Below are positions 1 to 8,788 of a stretch of 64,000 bases of DNA, in pieces (position 1 is the first letter of the stretch; every line of letters starts with the position of its first letter). Made by a program: the position numbers and the translations under genes. The stretch spans positions 2,232,001 to 2,296,000 of the forward strand of contig OZ243042.1 of NCBI GenBank assembly GCA_965212085.1. The letters are read 5' to 3'. The DNA is from JAHRAW01 sp965212085 (GTDB lineage: Bacteria > Pseudomonadota > Gammaproteobacteria > Arenicellales > Poriferihabitantaceae). The notes below the pieces were generated by a model. That model did not search any database. It had not been told where the DNA came from and saw only the letters and a program-made list of their open reading frames with translations.

Positions 1-678
1 CAGGAACTGCGCGAAATCACCGACTGGAGCGTGCCCATCTACGCCAAGGTCGGCGCCAGCCGCCCGTTCTACGACGTGCAACTCGCGGCCAAAGCCGGCG
101 CCGACGTGGTGGTAGTGGACGGCATGCAGGGCGGAACCGCGGCCACCCAGGAAGTGTTCATCGAGCACGTCGGCATCCCCACCCTGCCGGCCACCCGCAT
201 GGCCGTGGAAGCCTTGAAGGACATGGGCCTGCACCGCGAAGTGCAACTCATCGTCTCCGGCGGCATCCGCAGCGGCGCCGACGTCGCCAAAGCCCTCGCC
301 CTCGGCGCAGACGCCGTATCCATCGGCACCGCCGCCCTCATCGCCATGGGCGACAACAGCCCCGAATTCGAAGCCGACTACAACGCCATCGGCACCAGCG
401 CCGGCTACTACGACGACTACCAGCAAGGCCGCGACCCCTCCGGCATATCCACCCAAGACCCGGAACTCGGCCAACGCTTGAACCCCGAAACGGCCGGGCG
501 GCGGGTTGCGAACTATTTGCGCTGCCTGACCCTGGAAACCCAGACTTTGGCCCGCGCCGCCGGTAAAAGCGACGTGCGGAATTTGGAGCCGGAAGACCTC
601 GTAGCCCTGACCGTGGAAGCCGCAGCGATGGCAAAAGTCCCGCTGGCGGGGACGGAGTGGGTGCCGGGAATGGGGTAG
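1..678 (+). CDS. mgsC: FMN-binding glutamate synthase family protein, N-methylglutamate synthase subunit C-like (5' partial)
   Basis: The frame is open from base 1, so only the C-terminal 225 residues are present. The visible part is the FMN-binding barrel of the glutamate synthase large-subunit family: GADVVVVDGMQGGTAAT, then SGGIRSGADVAKALALGADAVSIGT, then GISTQDPE. The Cys residues that ligate the 3Fe-4S cluster in classical GltB are absent from this stretch, which fits my recollection of the GlxD/MgsC branch. In the N-methylglutamate pathway MgsABC makes N-methylglutamate from glutamate and methylamine, or from gamma-glutamylmethylamide. The gamma-glutamylmethylamide synthetase-like gene downstream supports that reading. 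A general ferredoxin-type glutamate synthase paralogue remains possible because the upstream genes are outside the window. Confidence 0.8.
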   Translation, partial: QELREITDWSVPIYAKVGASRPFYDVQLAAKAGADVVVVDGMQGGTAATQEVFIEHVGIPTLPATRMAVEALKDMGLHREVQLIVSGGIRSGADVAKALALGADAVSIGTAALIAMGDNSPEFEADYNAIGTSAGYYDDYQQGRDPSGISTQDPELGQRLNPETAGRRVANYLRCLTLETQTLARAAGKSDVRNLEPEDLVALTVEAAAMAKVPLAGTEWVPGMG

Positions 679-729
679 AATGACAGTATGAAAAAATATC
701 CTTCATTTCCGAATGATATAAATGCGCCG

Positions 730-798
730 TCATTCCCGAACGATAGAAAAATAGGGAGCGATAGCGACCGTTTGTTTCATTGCTATTCGGGAATCCAG
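730..798 (+). repeat. Dispersed hairpin repeat, family A
   Basis: About 69 bp. It begins TCATTCCCGAACGATAG, has an AAAAATAGGGAGCG centre, and ends TCGGGAATCCAG, so the two ends are inverted copies. Near-identical copies lie at 1072-1138, 43758-43824 and 45240-45306, with degenerate ones at 12755-12818 and 35217-35287. It looks like a REP/MITE-type element and resembles the ATTCCC...GGGAAT repeats of Neisseria. Confidence 0.85.
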
Positions 799-837
799 AA
801 ATTAAACCAGCGGTGTCGGCGGTGGGTCGTGCGGCGC

Positions 838-907
838 TGGATTCCCGAGTACGCAAGTGTCCGTAAGCCGCTAACGCGGCAACGGACACTAACGCTCGGG
901 AATGACG
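838..907 (-). repeat. Dispersed hairpin repeat, family B
   Basis: About 70 bp and nearly a perfect hairpin. The ends are CTGGATTCCCGAG and CTCGGGAATGACG. The inner arms are GTGTCCGT/ACGGACAC and a shorter GCCGC/GCGGC pair. It shares its termini with family A but has a different core. Other copies: 35116-35186, 43858-43922 (interrupted by the IS), 45340-45410 and 52379-52448. Confidence 0.85.
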
Positions 908-933
908 GCAGAGTTGTTGCCACGTTCCTCGGT

Positions 934-960
934 GTCATACCCGCGCATGCGGGTATCCAG
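934..960. repeat. Short palindrome with repeat-like termini
   Basis: GTCATACCCGC, then ATGCGGGTATCCAG. This is a minimal hairpin with the same outer signature (GTCAT...ATCCAG) as families A and B. A related copy lies near 45150-45172. Confidence 0.6.
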
Positions 961-990
961 TTTTATATGGTTCGGCGGGGGTGGGCGTAG

Positions 991-1010
991 GGACAGATCG
1001 CGACCTGTCC
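991..1010. repeat. GGACAG/CTGTCC palindrome
   Basis: A near-perfect inverted repeat centred on TCGCGA. Related palindromes with the core GGGGCAGG/CCTGCCCC lie at 43700-43720 and 45173-45194, so this is a third small repeat type that travels with families A and B. Confidence 0.55.
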
Positions 1011-1071
1011 GCATTTGCCAGTGAATTAGTGAACCTATAGAATTCCCACGACAATATGACCTACTCCGCTG

Positions 1072-1138
1072 TCATTCCCGAACGATAGAAAAATAGGGAG
1101 CGATAGCGACCGTTTGTTTCATCGTATCGGGAATCCAG
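1072..1138 (+). repeat. Dispersed hairpin repeat, family A
   Basis: Second copy in this spacer, with the same core as 730-798. It ends about 40 bp before the start of the GIY-YIG gene. Confidence 0.85.
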
Positions 1139-1176
1139 ATTAAAATGCAAATTGTATTCATTCACCAAAATCAGAG

Positions 1177-2292
1177 ATGGACATGAAACAGATGACTAAA
1201 ATGAATATGGTATGGATTGCAGTTGCAAAACTTTTGCACTCGCATACCGCTTCGTTTGTTACAAAGAAGGATATTGATGAATTAGTATTTAAGTTATTCC
1301 AAACCAAAATAACCCCAGCGATGATTAACAGCCACTTGGTCAGCTCGGTGGATCGTCAAGCTGACAAGGCAAACCCACAACGTGGTGGTAGTCGCAATCG
1401 GTATTTGTACAAAGAAAATAACGGTAAATTTCGCTTGTATAAAGAGGCGGATGGTATTCATGATGGTTGGGAAAAAACCGGTCGGATTTGTCCGTCAATA
1501 GACGACATGCCATCCGAGTACCATTATCTTGTTACGTGGTACCAGACCGAGTATTTTCGCATGGTTACAAAATTTTCGAAAACATCGCCGGAAGTAATCA
1601 ACGCAAAACTTGGTAGATTTCCGACTATCATCAAATCTGTTACGCGTGTAAACGGTAGTAAATATCGACCGGGCTTCTACTATGAGGATATGTATGAAAT
1701 AGAAACAGAAGACGGCGTCTACATAAATGACGGCGTTCGCCAAAAAAGAGATAACTTCACCTGGAAAATTAATGAGCGAGTAGAAGTATCAACCAATAAA
1801 GACTCGCCTAGGGAAAATCTTCCAGAAATACCTTGGCGTTGGATTAACTTAAAGGCTAATGTTTCAAAACAAAAAAATGAAGAAGAATCCACATTCATAA
1901 AACTTGAAGACGTATTGCAAGGCGAAATTCCCGCCAAACATTGTTATGTTTACAAACTCGAAGTCGGCCCAGAAATTTATGTTGGCTTTACGAGCAAAGA
2001 CCCTAAAAGCCGAATTGACAAACATATTGAGCACTCGAAAAACAACGCACCGCAAGAAGTAAATAAAGCATTACGCAAATGGGGCTACCATCACACTTGG
2101 GAAATTATTGGTAAATACGAAAATGAAATACTTGCCCTGTTAGCGGAGAAGATTCATATTGTAAAATTAAAAGCTACTTTGAATAAATCTGCCGGCGGCG
2201 AGGGTGATAATTTTAAAATTGTGGAAGAAAAATGTGAAACTGGTGAAGAAATACTTTATGTTCATGACAAGAACGGCATATTGACAAAGTAA
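1177..2292 (+). CDS. GIY-YIG domain nuclease-like protein
   Basis: 371 residues. The C-terminal part (about 255-345) reads as a GIY-YIG nuclease domain: CYVYKLEVGPEIYVGFTSK, an Arg in DPKSRIDKH, a Glu in the HIEHSKN/LLAEKIHI region, and the terminal LNKSAGGEG typical of the fold. The N-terminal 90 residues (VWIAVAKLLHSHTASFVTKKDI, then RYLYKENNGKFRLYKE) resemble winged-helix domains fused to restriction-type nucleases. Base composition is much lower in GC than the flanking genes, and it sits among hairpin repeats, so recent acquisition is likely. No methyltransferase is adjacent, so a complete restriction system is not shown. It could also be a homing-type or solitary nuclease. Confidence 0.65.
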   Translation: MDMKQMTKMNMVWIAVAKLLHSHTASFVTKKDIDELVFKLFQTKITPAMINSHLVSSVDRQADKANPQRGGSRNRYLYKENNGKFRLYKEADGIHDGWEKTGRICPSIDDMPSEYHYLVTWYQTEYFRMVTKFSKTSPEVINAKLGRFPTIIKSVTRVNGSKYRPGFYYEDMYEIETEDGVYINDGVRQKRDNFTWKINERVEVSTNKDSPRENLPEIPWRWINLKANVSKQKNEEESTFIKLEDVLQGEIPAKHCYVYKLEVGPEIYVGFTSKDPKSRIDKHIEHSKNNAPQEVNKALRKWGYHHTWEIIGKYENEILALLAEKIHIVKLKATLNKSAGGEGDNFKIVEEKCETGEEILYVHDKNGILTK

Positions 2293-2347
2293 ATTCCGAT
2301 ACAATACAAGGCAAATTAAACCGATTATTTTATCGATAGGTAGCATC

Positions 2348-3655
2348 ATGACCACTAACCTAACCACCATCGCAAAAGAGCGAAACATCCAATACTTCCT
2401 AATCAGTTTCGTGGACCTGTTCGGCACCCTGCGGGCCAAACTCGTGCCGGCGCGGGCTATCGGTGATATGCAGAAAGACGGCGCCGGGTTTGCCGGGTTT
2501 GCTTCGTGGCTGGACATGACGCCGGCGCATCCTGATATGTTTGCGATGCCGGATCCGGACAGTTTGATTCAGTTGCCGTGGAAGCCGGAGGTGGCGTGGT
2601 TGGCGAGTGATTTGTGGATGGACGGCCAGCCGGTGGATGCGTCGCCCAGGGTCGCGCTCAAGCGGCAGATTATTGCGGCGTATGAAATGGGCTACCGACT
2701 CAAGACCGGGGTGGAGTGTGAATACTTTCTGATCACGCCGGACGGAAACAACATTTCAGACTCGCGGGACACCCAGGCCAAGCCGTGTTACGACCAGTCG
2801 GCGTTGATGCGCCGCTTTGATGTGATTTCGGCGATTTGCGATAGCATGATCACGCTCGGCTGGGGGCCGTACCAGAACGACCACGAGGACGCCAACGGCC
2901 AGTTTGAAATGAACTGGGACTACGACGATTGCCTGGTGACCGCCGACCGCCACGTGTTTTTTAAGTACATGACCCGGCAGATCGCCGAGGATCACGGCTT
3001 GCGCGCCACCTTCATGCCCAAGCCGTTTTCGCACTTGACCGGCAACGGCTGCCACGCCCATGTATCGTTGTGGGATCAGGCCGGCGAAAAAAACCGCTTC
3101 CACCACAATAGCGATGAACTCGGCCTGTCGCAACTGGCCTACCGGTTTCTCGGCGGCATCATGCACAACGTCGAAGGGCTGGCCTCGATCTTCAATCCCA
3201 CGGTGAACAGTTACAAGCGCATCAACGCGCCGCGCACGCAGTCGGGCGCGACCTGGGCGCCCAACGCGGTCAGTTATTCGGGCAACAACCGCACCCACAT
3301 GATTCGCGTCCCCGACAAGGGTCGCTTCGAAATGCGCCTGATGGACGGCGCCGCCAATCCGTATTTGATGCAGGCCGGCATCCTCGCCGCCGGCCTGGAC
3401 GGCATCAAACACAAACGCGACCCCGGCAAGCGCCTCGATATCAACATGTACACCGACGGGCACAAACCCAAAGGCTTAAAAAAACTGCCGCTCAACCTGC
3501 TGGACGCCATCCGCGCCACCGAAAAAAGCCAGACCCTCAAGGACGAACTCGGCGCCGAGTTGGTGGAGAGTTACTGCAAACTCAAGCGCGAGCAATGGAA
3601 CGAATACACCCGCGCCATCAGCCAGTGGGAATACGACCACACGCTGGACTGCTAG
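2348..3655 (+). CDS. gmaS: Gamma-glutamylmethylamide synthetase / type III glutamine synthetase (GmaS/GlnT)
   Basis: 435 residues, typical length for the GlnT/GmaS branch of glutamine synthetases. It ligates ammonia or methylamine to glutamate using ATP. Visible motifs: the metal-binding Glu residues in GVECEYFLIT and NGQFEMNW, the His site HLTGNGCHAHVSLWD, and RFEMRLMDGAANPYL near the C-terminus. The N-terminal FGTLRAKLVPA and GAGFAGFASWLDMTP segments are characteristic of this branch. The mgsC-like gene upstream favours gamma-glutamylmethylamide synthesis, the first step of the N-methylglutamate route. The start ATG follows an ATAGGTAG ribosome site. The two methylamine genes are now split by about 1.7 kb of foreign-looking DNA. 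Confidence 0.85.
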   Translation: MTTNLTTIAKERNIQYFLISFVDLFGTLRAKLVPARAIGDMQKDGAGFAGFASWLDMTPAHPDMFAMPDPDSLIQLPWKPEVAWLASDLWMDGQPVDASPRVALKRQIIAAYEMGYRLKTGVECEYFLITPDGNNISDSRDTQAKPCYDQSALMRRFDVISAICDSMITLGWGPYQNDHEDANGQFEMNWDYDDCLVTADRHVFFKYMTRQIAEDHGLRATFMPKPFSHLTGNGCHAHVSLWDQAGEKNRFHHNSDELGLSQLAYRFLGGIMHNVEGLASIFNPTVNSYKRINAPRTQSGATWAPNAVSYSGNNRTHMIRVPDKGRFEMRLMDGAANPYLMQAGILAAGLDGIKHKRDPGKRLDINMYTDGHKPKGLKKLPLNLLDAIRATEKSQTLKDELGAELVESYCKLKREQWNEYTRAISQWEYDHTLDC

Positions 3656-3671
3656 GCCACAGGATACCGCC

Positions 3672-4463
3672 ATGCCCACCCAAAGGATTTTGTTTCTCGC
3701 CGCCGCGTTTCTCGGTTGCGGTTTATTTTTCGGCGCGACCGGAAGCGGGTTCACGCAGACCCTCGATGACGCCGTCGAGGAAGCGGTGCAAGGCGCGCGC
3801 GCGGGAGCCGTGTCGCAGTTGCGCGTGGACGAGTTGGATGACGAAGCGCGCGCCTTGTTTGCCGAATACCGCACGGTGTTGCGCCGCGTTGAGACCCTGG
3901 AGAGTTACCGCGACCGCCTGCAACAACTGGTCGGCGACCAGCAGGACGATATTCGCCGCCGTGAAAAAAACATTGCCAACGTGCAGAATTTTGAGCGCGA
4001 CCTGTTCCCGGCCATGGAGCGCATGACCGATGCCCTCGAGCGTTTTGTCGGCGCCGACCTGCCTTTTCTGCCCGAAGAACGCAGCGCGCGCGTGGCGCGG
4101 TTGAAACAACTTTTGACGCGCTCCGACGTGACCGCGTCTGAAAAATTCCGCCAGTTGATGGAAGCCTTTCAAGTGGAAAGCGACTACGGCCGCACCATTG
4201 AAGCCTGGCGCGGCAACATAAACCAGGGCCACGCCGAACGCGTGGTGGATTTCCTGCGCGTGGGGCGCAGTTTGCTGGTGTACCAAACCCTCGACGGCGC
4301 CGAGTCGGCGCGGTGGGACGCCGCCACCGCCGCGTGGCATCCGCTGGAAGACGACTATCGCGCCGACATTCGCCGTGGCTTGCGCATCGCGCGCAAGCAG
4401 ACCACCCCCGGCCTGTTGTTGCTGCCATTCAGCGCGCCGGTTGCGCGGGAGGATTTGCAATGA
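3672..4463 (+). CDS. DUF3450 family protein of a TonB2-type operon
   Basis: 263 residues: signal peptide (about 1-28, hydrophobic LFLAAAFLGCGLFF), then a largely helical periplasmic protein with a coiled-coil stretch (about 70-105, RRVETLESYRDRLQQL). The family has no established activity, but in Vibrio and relatives it is the first gene of the TonB2 cluster. It starts 16 nt after the synthetase stop, and its TGA overlaps the ATG of the next gene (ATGA), so it is clearly the head of the translationally coupled ttpC-exbB-exbD-tonB series. Its role in TonB-dependent transport is inferred from context. Confidence 0.85.
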   Translation: MPTQRILFLAAAFLGCGLFFGATGSGFTQTLDDAVEEAVQGARAGAVSQLRVDELDDEARALFAEYRTVLRRVETLESYRDRLQQLVGDQQDDIRRREKNIANVQNFERDLFPAMERMTDALERFVGADLPFLPEERSARVARLKQLLTRSDVTASEKFRQLMEAFQVESDYGRTIEAWRGNINQGHAERVVDFLRVGRSLLVYQTLDGAESARWDAATAAWHPLEDDYRADIRRGLRIARKQTTPGLLLLPFSAPVAREDLQ

Positions 4464-5902
4464 CGCGGCGCAAGTGTGCGGGCGCGGTTTTGCTGGCCTT
4501 CATCGCCGCCGCCGCCATCACCACCGGCACGCCGGCGTTCGCCGACCAACACGCCCCGGCATCCAACAACCTGAGCGACCTGCTACAACAAGTCCGCGCC
4601 GCGCGCCAGGCCGGCAGCGCCGCCAACCGCGAACGCGAACGCGCGTTCATCCAAAAACGAGACGACCGCCGCCGCCTGCTGGATGACGCCAAACGCCGCC
4701 TCTCGGAACTGGCCGCCACCGGCGACCGCTTGGAAAAACAGTTCAACGCCAACGAACTCAAACTCGCGGAACTCGAAACCCTGTACCGCCAGCGCGCCGG
4801 CAACTTTGACCAACTGGCCGGCGTGTTCAGCCGCGCCGCCGCCGACCTCGCCGCCCAGTACACCAACTCCATCGCCGCATTGGGGCTGGAACAACGGCGC
4901 GCACAACTCGCGGCGATGGGCGCGCAAAAACACCTGCCGGAGGCGGCGCAGTTTGACGATCTGCTGCTGGCGTTCCTGGAACTGATGACCATGCAGGCGG
5001 CCAACGTGCGTTTTGAAAGCGAAGTCGTGCTGCCCGGCGGGGAAGGGAAGCGGCGGCAGGTGGTGCGTTATGGGCCGTTCACGGCGACCGCCGGCGGTGA
5101 TTTTCTTTCCTATCTGGCGGCGGAAGGGGGCGAAGATGGCAAAGGCGGCAAGCCCGGTCAACTCTTCCAACTGGCGCGTCATCCGGCGTCTCGCTATGTC
5201 AACGCCGCGCAATCGTTCGCAACCGCCGGGTCGGGCACTGATTCGGATTCGGGTTCAAACTATTTCGCCGCGCCCATAGACCCCTCCCGTGGCGCGGTGC
5301 TGTCGCTGCTGGTGCGCGCGCCGTCCCTCGCCGAGCGCGTCGAGCAGGGCGGCATAGTCGGCTACTTCATCCTGCTGATCGGCGCCGCCGGCGTGTTGCT
5401 CGGTCTGGAACGATTGTGGACCTTGAGCCGCGCCCGCCGCGCGGTCAACCGGCAACGCCGCGAAGTCGACAACCCGCGGGACACCAACCCCCTGGGCCGG
5501 GTGTTCGCGGCCTGCGCCGCTGAACGCGCCACCGACGGCGCCGCCTTTGAGTTGCTGGAAATCAAACTGGAAGACGCGGTGCTGCGGGAACTGCCGGCGC
5601 TGGAACGGGGGCTTGGCGCGATGAAGGTGTTCGCCGCGGTGGCGCCGCTGCTCGGCCTGCTGGGCACGGTGACCGGCATGATCGAAACCTTTCAGGTAAT
5701 CACCTTGTTCGGCACCGGCGACCCCAAACTCATGGCCGGCGGCATCAGCCAGGCGCTGGTGACCACCGCCCTCGGCCTCATCGTCGCCGTGCCCATCCTG
5801 CTGCTGCACACCCTCGCCCACGCCCGCAGCCGCGCCATCCGGGAAATCCTCGAAGTCCAGAGCGCCGGCCTGCTGGCCCGGCACGCCGAGGCGCGGGCCT
5901 GA
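4460..5902 (+). CDS. ttpC: TtpC-like MotA/TolQ/ExbB proton channel protein with N-terminal extension
   Basis: 480 residues. Signal peptide (ALLAFIAAAAITTGTPAFA-like), then a long coiled-coil periplasmic domain (about 30-290), then an ExbB/MotA membrane domain (about 290-480) with GYFILLIGAAGVLLGLERLW and the conserved channel helices AAVAPLLGLLGTVTGMIETF and LVTTALGLIVAVPILLLHTL. In Vibrio, TtpC is an accessory ExbB-like protein required by the TonB2 complex. The chosen ATG at 4460 overlaps the DUF3450 stop, and an upstream in-frame start would run deep into the previous gene. It is followed 5 nt later by the shorter exbB. Confidence 0.9.
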   Translation: MTRRKCAGAVLLAFIAAAAITTGTPAFADQHAPASNNLSDLLQQVRAARQAGSAANRERERAFIQKRDDRRRLLDDAKRRLSELAATGDRLEKQFNANELKLAELETLYRQRAGNFDQLAGVFSRAAADLAAQYTNSIAALGLEQRRAQLAAMGAQKHLPEAAQFDDLLLAFLELMTMQAANVRFESEVVLPGGEGKRRQVVRYGPFTATAGGDFLSYLAAEGGEDGKGGKPGQLFQLARHPASRYVNAAQSFATAGSGTDSDSGSNYFAAPIDPSRGAVLSLLVRAPSLAERVEQGGIVGYFILLIGAAGVLLGLERLWTLSRARRAVNRQRREVDNPRDTNPLGRVFAACAAERATDGAAFELLEIKLEDAVLRELPALERGLGAMKVFAAVAPLLGLLGTVTGMIETFQVITLFGTGDPKLMAGGISQALVTTALGLIVAVPILLLHTLAHARSRAIREILEVQSAGLLARHAEARA

Positions 5903-5907
5903 TAGCA

Positions 5908-6462
5908 ATGAACCTGCCGGCCCTGCTACCGTGGGTGGACGACGCCCACTACCACGCCATGGGCGCGTTCTTCGACAGCGGCGGCCTGGTGCTGGCGGTC
6001 ATCCTCGCGTTCACCTTCCTCATCTGGCTGCTCATCATTGAGCGTTACTGGTATTTCGTCTTTCATTCGGGGGCGCGCGCGGCTGCGTTCAGTGCCGGGT
6101 GGAGCGCCCGCGCCGAGCGGCGTTCGCGCGCCGCCCGCGCCTTGCGCGCTTGCTGGCTGTCGCAGTTTCGCTTGCAACTGGAGCAGCGCATCGGCCTCAT
6201 CGGCACGCTGGTCGGCATCAGTTTGCTACTCGGCCTGCTCGGCACGGTGAGCGGCATGGTCGGCGTATTTGAAGGGTTGTCGGTGTTCGGCGCCGGCGCA
6301 AGCGGGGGGATTCGCGCGGTGGCGGACGGCGTCACCCGCGCCACCATCCCGGCCATGGCGGGCATGGTCGCGGCGTTGTCCGGGGTTTATTTTTCCGCGC
6401 AACTGAAAAAACGCGCCGCCCGTGAAGTGCGAAAACTGCGCGCCCAACTGGCGCTCGGCTGA
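5908..6462 (+). CDS. exbB: ExbB-type biopolymer transport proton channel
   Basis: 184 residues with three membrane helices: about 25-50 (LVLAVILAFTFLIWLLIIERYW), then the pair LIGTLVGISLLLGLLGTVSGMVGVF and ATIPAMAGMVAALSGVYFSA. It is the short ExbB of the TonB2 inner-membrane motor and should form the channel with ExbD. The stop and the exbD start overlap (TGATG). Confidence 0.9.
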   Translation: MNLPALLPWVDDAHYHAMGAFFDSGGLVLAVILAFTFLIWLLIIERYWYFVFHSGARAAAFSAGWSARAERRSRAARALRACWLSQFRLQLEQRIGLIGTLVGISLLLGLLGTVSGMVGVFEGLSVFGAGASGGIRAVADGVTRATIPAMAGMVAALSGVYFSAQLKKRAAREVRKLRAQLALG

Positions 6463-6872
6463 TGCGAAGACGCCGCGAAACCCTCGCCGAGGAAGACGCC
6501 GGACTCAACCTTACGCCGATGATTGACATCGTCTTCATCATGCTGATTTTTTTCATCGTAACCGCCTCGTTCGTCAAAGAAGCCGGCATCGCCGTCAACC
6601 GCCCGGCGGCGCACAGCGCGGTGGTGCAGGAACACGCCGCCATCATCGTTGCCATCACCGCCGCCGGCGAAATCTGGATTGACCGGCGGCGCGTGGATAT
6701 CCGCGCGGTGCGCGCCAACGTAGAACGCCTGTACCTGGAAACCCCGCGCGGCGGAGTGGTCATTCAGGCCGACCAACGCGCCCGCCACGGCGTGTTCGTT
6801 GAGGTGCTGGACCAGGTGCGCCTCGCCGGCGTGGAAAAAATTGCCATTGCCGCCGATGCGGAACGCGACTGA
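6462..6872 (+). CDS. exbD: ExbD-type biopolymer transport protein
   Basis: 136 residues. A single N-terminal membrane helix carries the essential Asp (LTPMIDIVFIMLIFFIVTASF), followed by a periplasmic domain ending in VEKIAIAADAERD. It supplies the proton-carrying Asp of the ExbB/ExbD motor that drives TonB. It overlaps exbB upstream and tonB downstream. Confidence 0.92.
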   Translation: MRRRRETLAEEDAGLNLTPMIDIVFIMLIFFIVTASFVKEAGIAVNRPAAHSAVVQEHAAIIVAITAAGEIWIDRRRVDIRAVRANVERLYLETPRGGVVIQADQRARHGVFVEVLDQVRLAGVEKIAIAADAERD

Positions 6873-7518
6873 GTTATTGCACGAGTCTCCGTCCGGCGGC
6901 TGGCGCTGGGCCGCCGCCGCGCCGCCGGCGGCGCTCGCCACCGGCGCATTGTTCGCGCTGATGTACTACTTTACCGCCGCCGGCAACGGCGCCGCGCTGA
7001 CCCTCGACCAACGCCCGCTGGTGCTTGATTTCGTGCGCATCCAACGCGACACCCGGGTCATCGAAAAAACCCGCCGCCTGCCGCCCAAACCCAAACTGGA
7101 CAGCCAAGCCGCCGCGTCCCGCAGCGCGCGCCTGCCGTCGCTGCCCGAGCGCGCGCCCCCGGCGTTGGCGCCGCCGGACGTGCGCGTACCGGCGTTTGTG
7201 CCACGGCTGGACGGCGGCTTCGGCGCGTTTGGTTTTGCCGGCAACCGTGAGGTCGTGCCGCTGGCGCGCATCAGCCCGGTCTATCCGCTGCGCGCCGAGC
7301 GCCGCCGCATTGAAGGCTGGGTGCGGGTCGGGTTCACCATCGGCGAGGACGGCGGCGTGATCGCGCCCCGCGTGCTTGAGGCCGAGCCGGAAAAAATCTT
7401 TGACCGCGCCGCCCTCAACGCCATCTCCCGGTGGCGCTACCAACCCCAACTCATAGACGGCCGCGCGGTGCGGCGCAGCGGCGTGGAAGTCATCGTGCGC
7501 TTTCAGTTGCCGGAGTAA
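6856..7518 (+). CDS. tonB: TonB family energy transducer (TonB2 type)
   Basis: 220 residues from the ATG at 6856, which overlaps exbD by 17 bp. One N-terminal membrane anchor (AALATGALFALMYYFTAAG), a short Pro/Arg/Ala-rich periplasmic spacer (about 60-110), and a C-terminal TonB domain (about 130-220) with YPLRAERRRIEGWVRVGFTI and AISRWRYQPQLIDG. The short spacer is typical of TonB2. It should couple ExbBD to outer-membrane receptors such as the one at 8789. Confidence 0.92.
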   Translation: MRNATELLHESPSGGWRWAAAAPPAALATGALFALMYYFTAAGNGAALTLDQRPLVLDFVRIQRDTRVIEKTRRLPPKPKLDSQAAASRSARLPSLPERAPPALAPPDVRVPAFVPRLDGGFGAFGFAGNREVVPLARISPVYPLRAERRRIEGWVRVGFTIGEDGGVIAPRVLEAEPEKIFDRAALNAISRWRYQPQLIDGRAVRRSGVEVIVRFQLPE

Positions 7519-7527
7519 TCACCGATC

Positions 7528-8709
7528 ATGCGCCGCGCAGTTTTTTTTGGCCGATGGTTGTTTTATGGCGCGTTGCTTTTGCCGTTCGTCGCCGGCACCG
7601 CCACCGCCGCCAACTACCTGGTCTCGGAACGCGCCTACCGCGCGCTGGCCAAAGCCGAGGAGCAAATGCAGGCGCAAGCCCACGCGGGCGCGGTGCAAAC
7701 CATTGACCGCGCCCTCAAGCGGCGCGGGCTGAGCGGATACGAACGCGCGCTCTTGCAACGCCTCGCCGGGGCGGCATTGCTGGATGCCGGCGAGCACGCG
7801 GCGGCGGCCACGCGCCTGCAAGCCGCGCTGGCCGGCGAAACCCTGCCTGTAGCCATGCTGGAAAAGCTGCGCTATCAACTGGCGCAGTTATACCTGCACG
7901 AATCCCGCTACCAGGACGCGCTGGCGGTCAGCAAGCCGTGGAGCGAAGCGGGCGCGCAGCCGTCCGCCGCAGTGTGTTTCGTGATCGCCTCGGCAAATGC
8001 CGCCCTTGAGCAACTGCCCGAAGCGTTGCGCTGGGCGGAACGCGGACTGAAGCAACTCGCGAGCGAGAACGAGAATGTTGTGCCCGCCGAATCCCGCTAC
8101 GCCTTCGTCGCCGGGCTAAACCTCGCCCTGGAACGCTATCCCCGCGCCGCCGAACTGCTGGAGGAACTGGTCAGCCGCTATCCGCAGACCGCCCAACACT
8201 GGCGGCAGTTGACGGCGGTGTACCATCACCTTGAGCGCGCCGAACGCGCCCTCGCCGTGGCCGAACTCGGGCATCTGCGCGGCGCGTTGACCACCGCCCG
8301 GGACCTTGACCTGCTGGCGCGCTTGTATTTGCGCCACGACCTGCCCCATAAAGCCGCGCTGCTGCTGGACGATGCCCTGCAAAACGCCGCCGATTCAGAT
8401 TCCGCATCGGCCTTTGACGCGCCCCGCTACCGCCTGCTGGCCAACGCCTGGGTCGCGGCGCGGGAATACGCCCGCGCCCTCGCGCCGCTGGAGGCCGCCG
8501 CCGCCCTGCTGCGCGCCGCCGGTAACGCGGGCCGCGAAGCCGAGGTGCGCCTGCTCAAGGGCATCGCCCACGCCCACCTTGAACAGCCCGTTGCGGCGGC
8601 GCGGGAGTTGGCCCATTCCCTCGACCACCCCGGCACCCGCAAGGCCGCCGGCCAATGGCTGAGCTATGTGGAAGCGCGGGAAAAACCGCCCGGCGGGGCT
8701 GGCCTTTGA
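7528..8709 (+). CDS. TPR-repeat periplasmic protein of the TonB2 cluster
   Basis: 393 residues: signal peptide (FYGALLLPFVAGTATA), then degenerate tetratricopeptide helices across the rest of the protein (for example ALAKAEEQMQAQAHAGAVQT, LAVSKPWSEA, AELLEELVSRYPQTAQHW, ALLLDDALQ). A TPR protein is the usual last gene of TonB2 operons. It may scaffold the complex, but its role is not settled. It begins 9 nt after tonB. Confidence 0.85.
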   Translation: MRRAVFFGRWLFYGALLLPFVAGTATAANYLVSERAYRALAKAEEQMQAQAHAGAVQTIDRALKRRGLSGYERALLQRLAGAALLDAGEHAAAATRLQAALAGETLPVAMLEKLRYQLAQLYLHESRYQDALAVSKPWSEAGAQPSAAVCFVIASANAALEQLPEALRWAERGLKQLASENENVVPAESRYAFVAGLNLALERYPRAAELLEELVSRYPQTAQHWRQLTAVYHHLERAERALAVAELGHLRGALTTARDLDLLARLYLRHDLPHKAALLLDDALQNAADSDSASAFDAPRYRLLANAWVAAREYARALAPLEAAAALLRAAGNAGREAEVRLLKGIAHAHLEQPVAAARELAHSLDHPGTRKAAGQWLSYVEAREKPPGGAGL

Positions 8710-8788
8710 GTGGCGAATGGGGTAGGGTAGCCCCTGTTACTGGCGAATATGAACCCCAAGCCCACCCCCCACACCCTCGGAGGTAGTC

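Larger units (their letters stand above)
679..1176. other. Gene-free, repeat-laden spacer
   Basis: I see no convincing gene here. The spacer holds two family A hairpin repeats, one family B hairpin repeat, a short GTCATACCC/GGGTATCCAG palindrome and a GGACAG/CTGTCC palindrome. A degraded fragment resembling the start of family A lies at about 703-720 (TTCATTTCCGAATGATA). The spacer and the AT-rich gene after it separate the mgsC-like gene from the gmaS-like gene. Confidence 0.7.

Noticed and set aside
688..990. 100-codon plus-strand frame in the first repeat cluster
   Set aside because: It is simply translated repeat A, repeat B and palindromes (for example PSFPNDRKIGS); similar peptides arise from every repeat copy.
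2281..2310. TTGACA and TACAAT before the gmaS-like gene considered as a promoter
   Set aside because: The spacing is only 13 bp for the best pair, too short for a normal sigma70 promoter.
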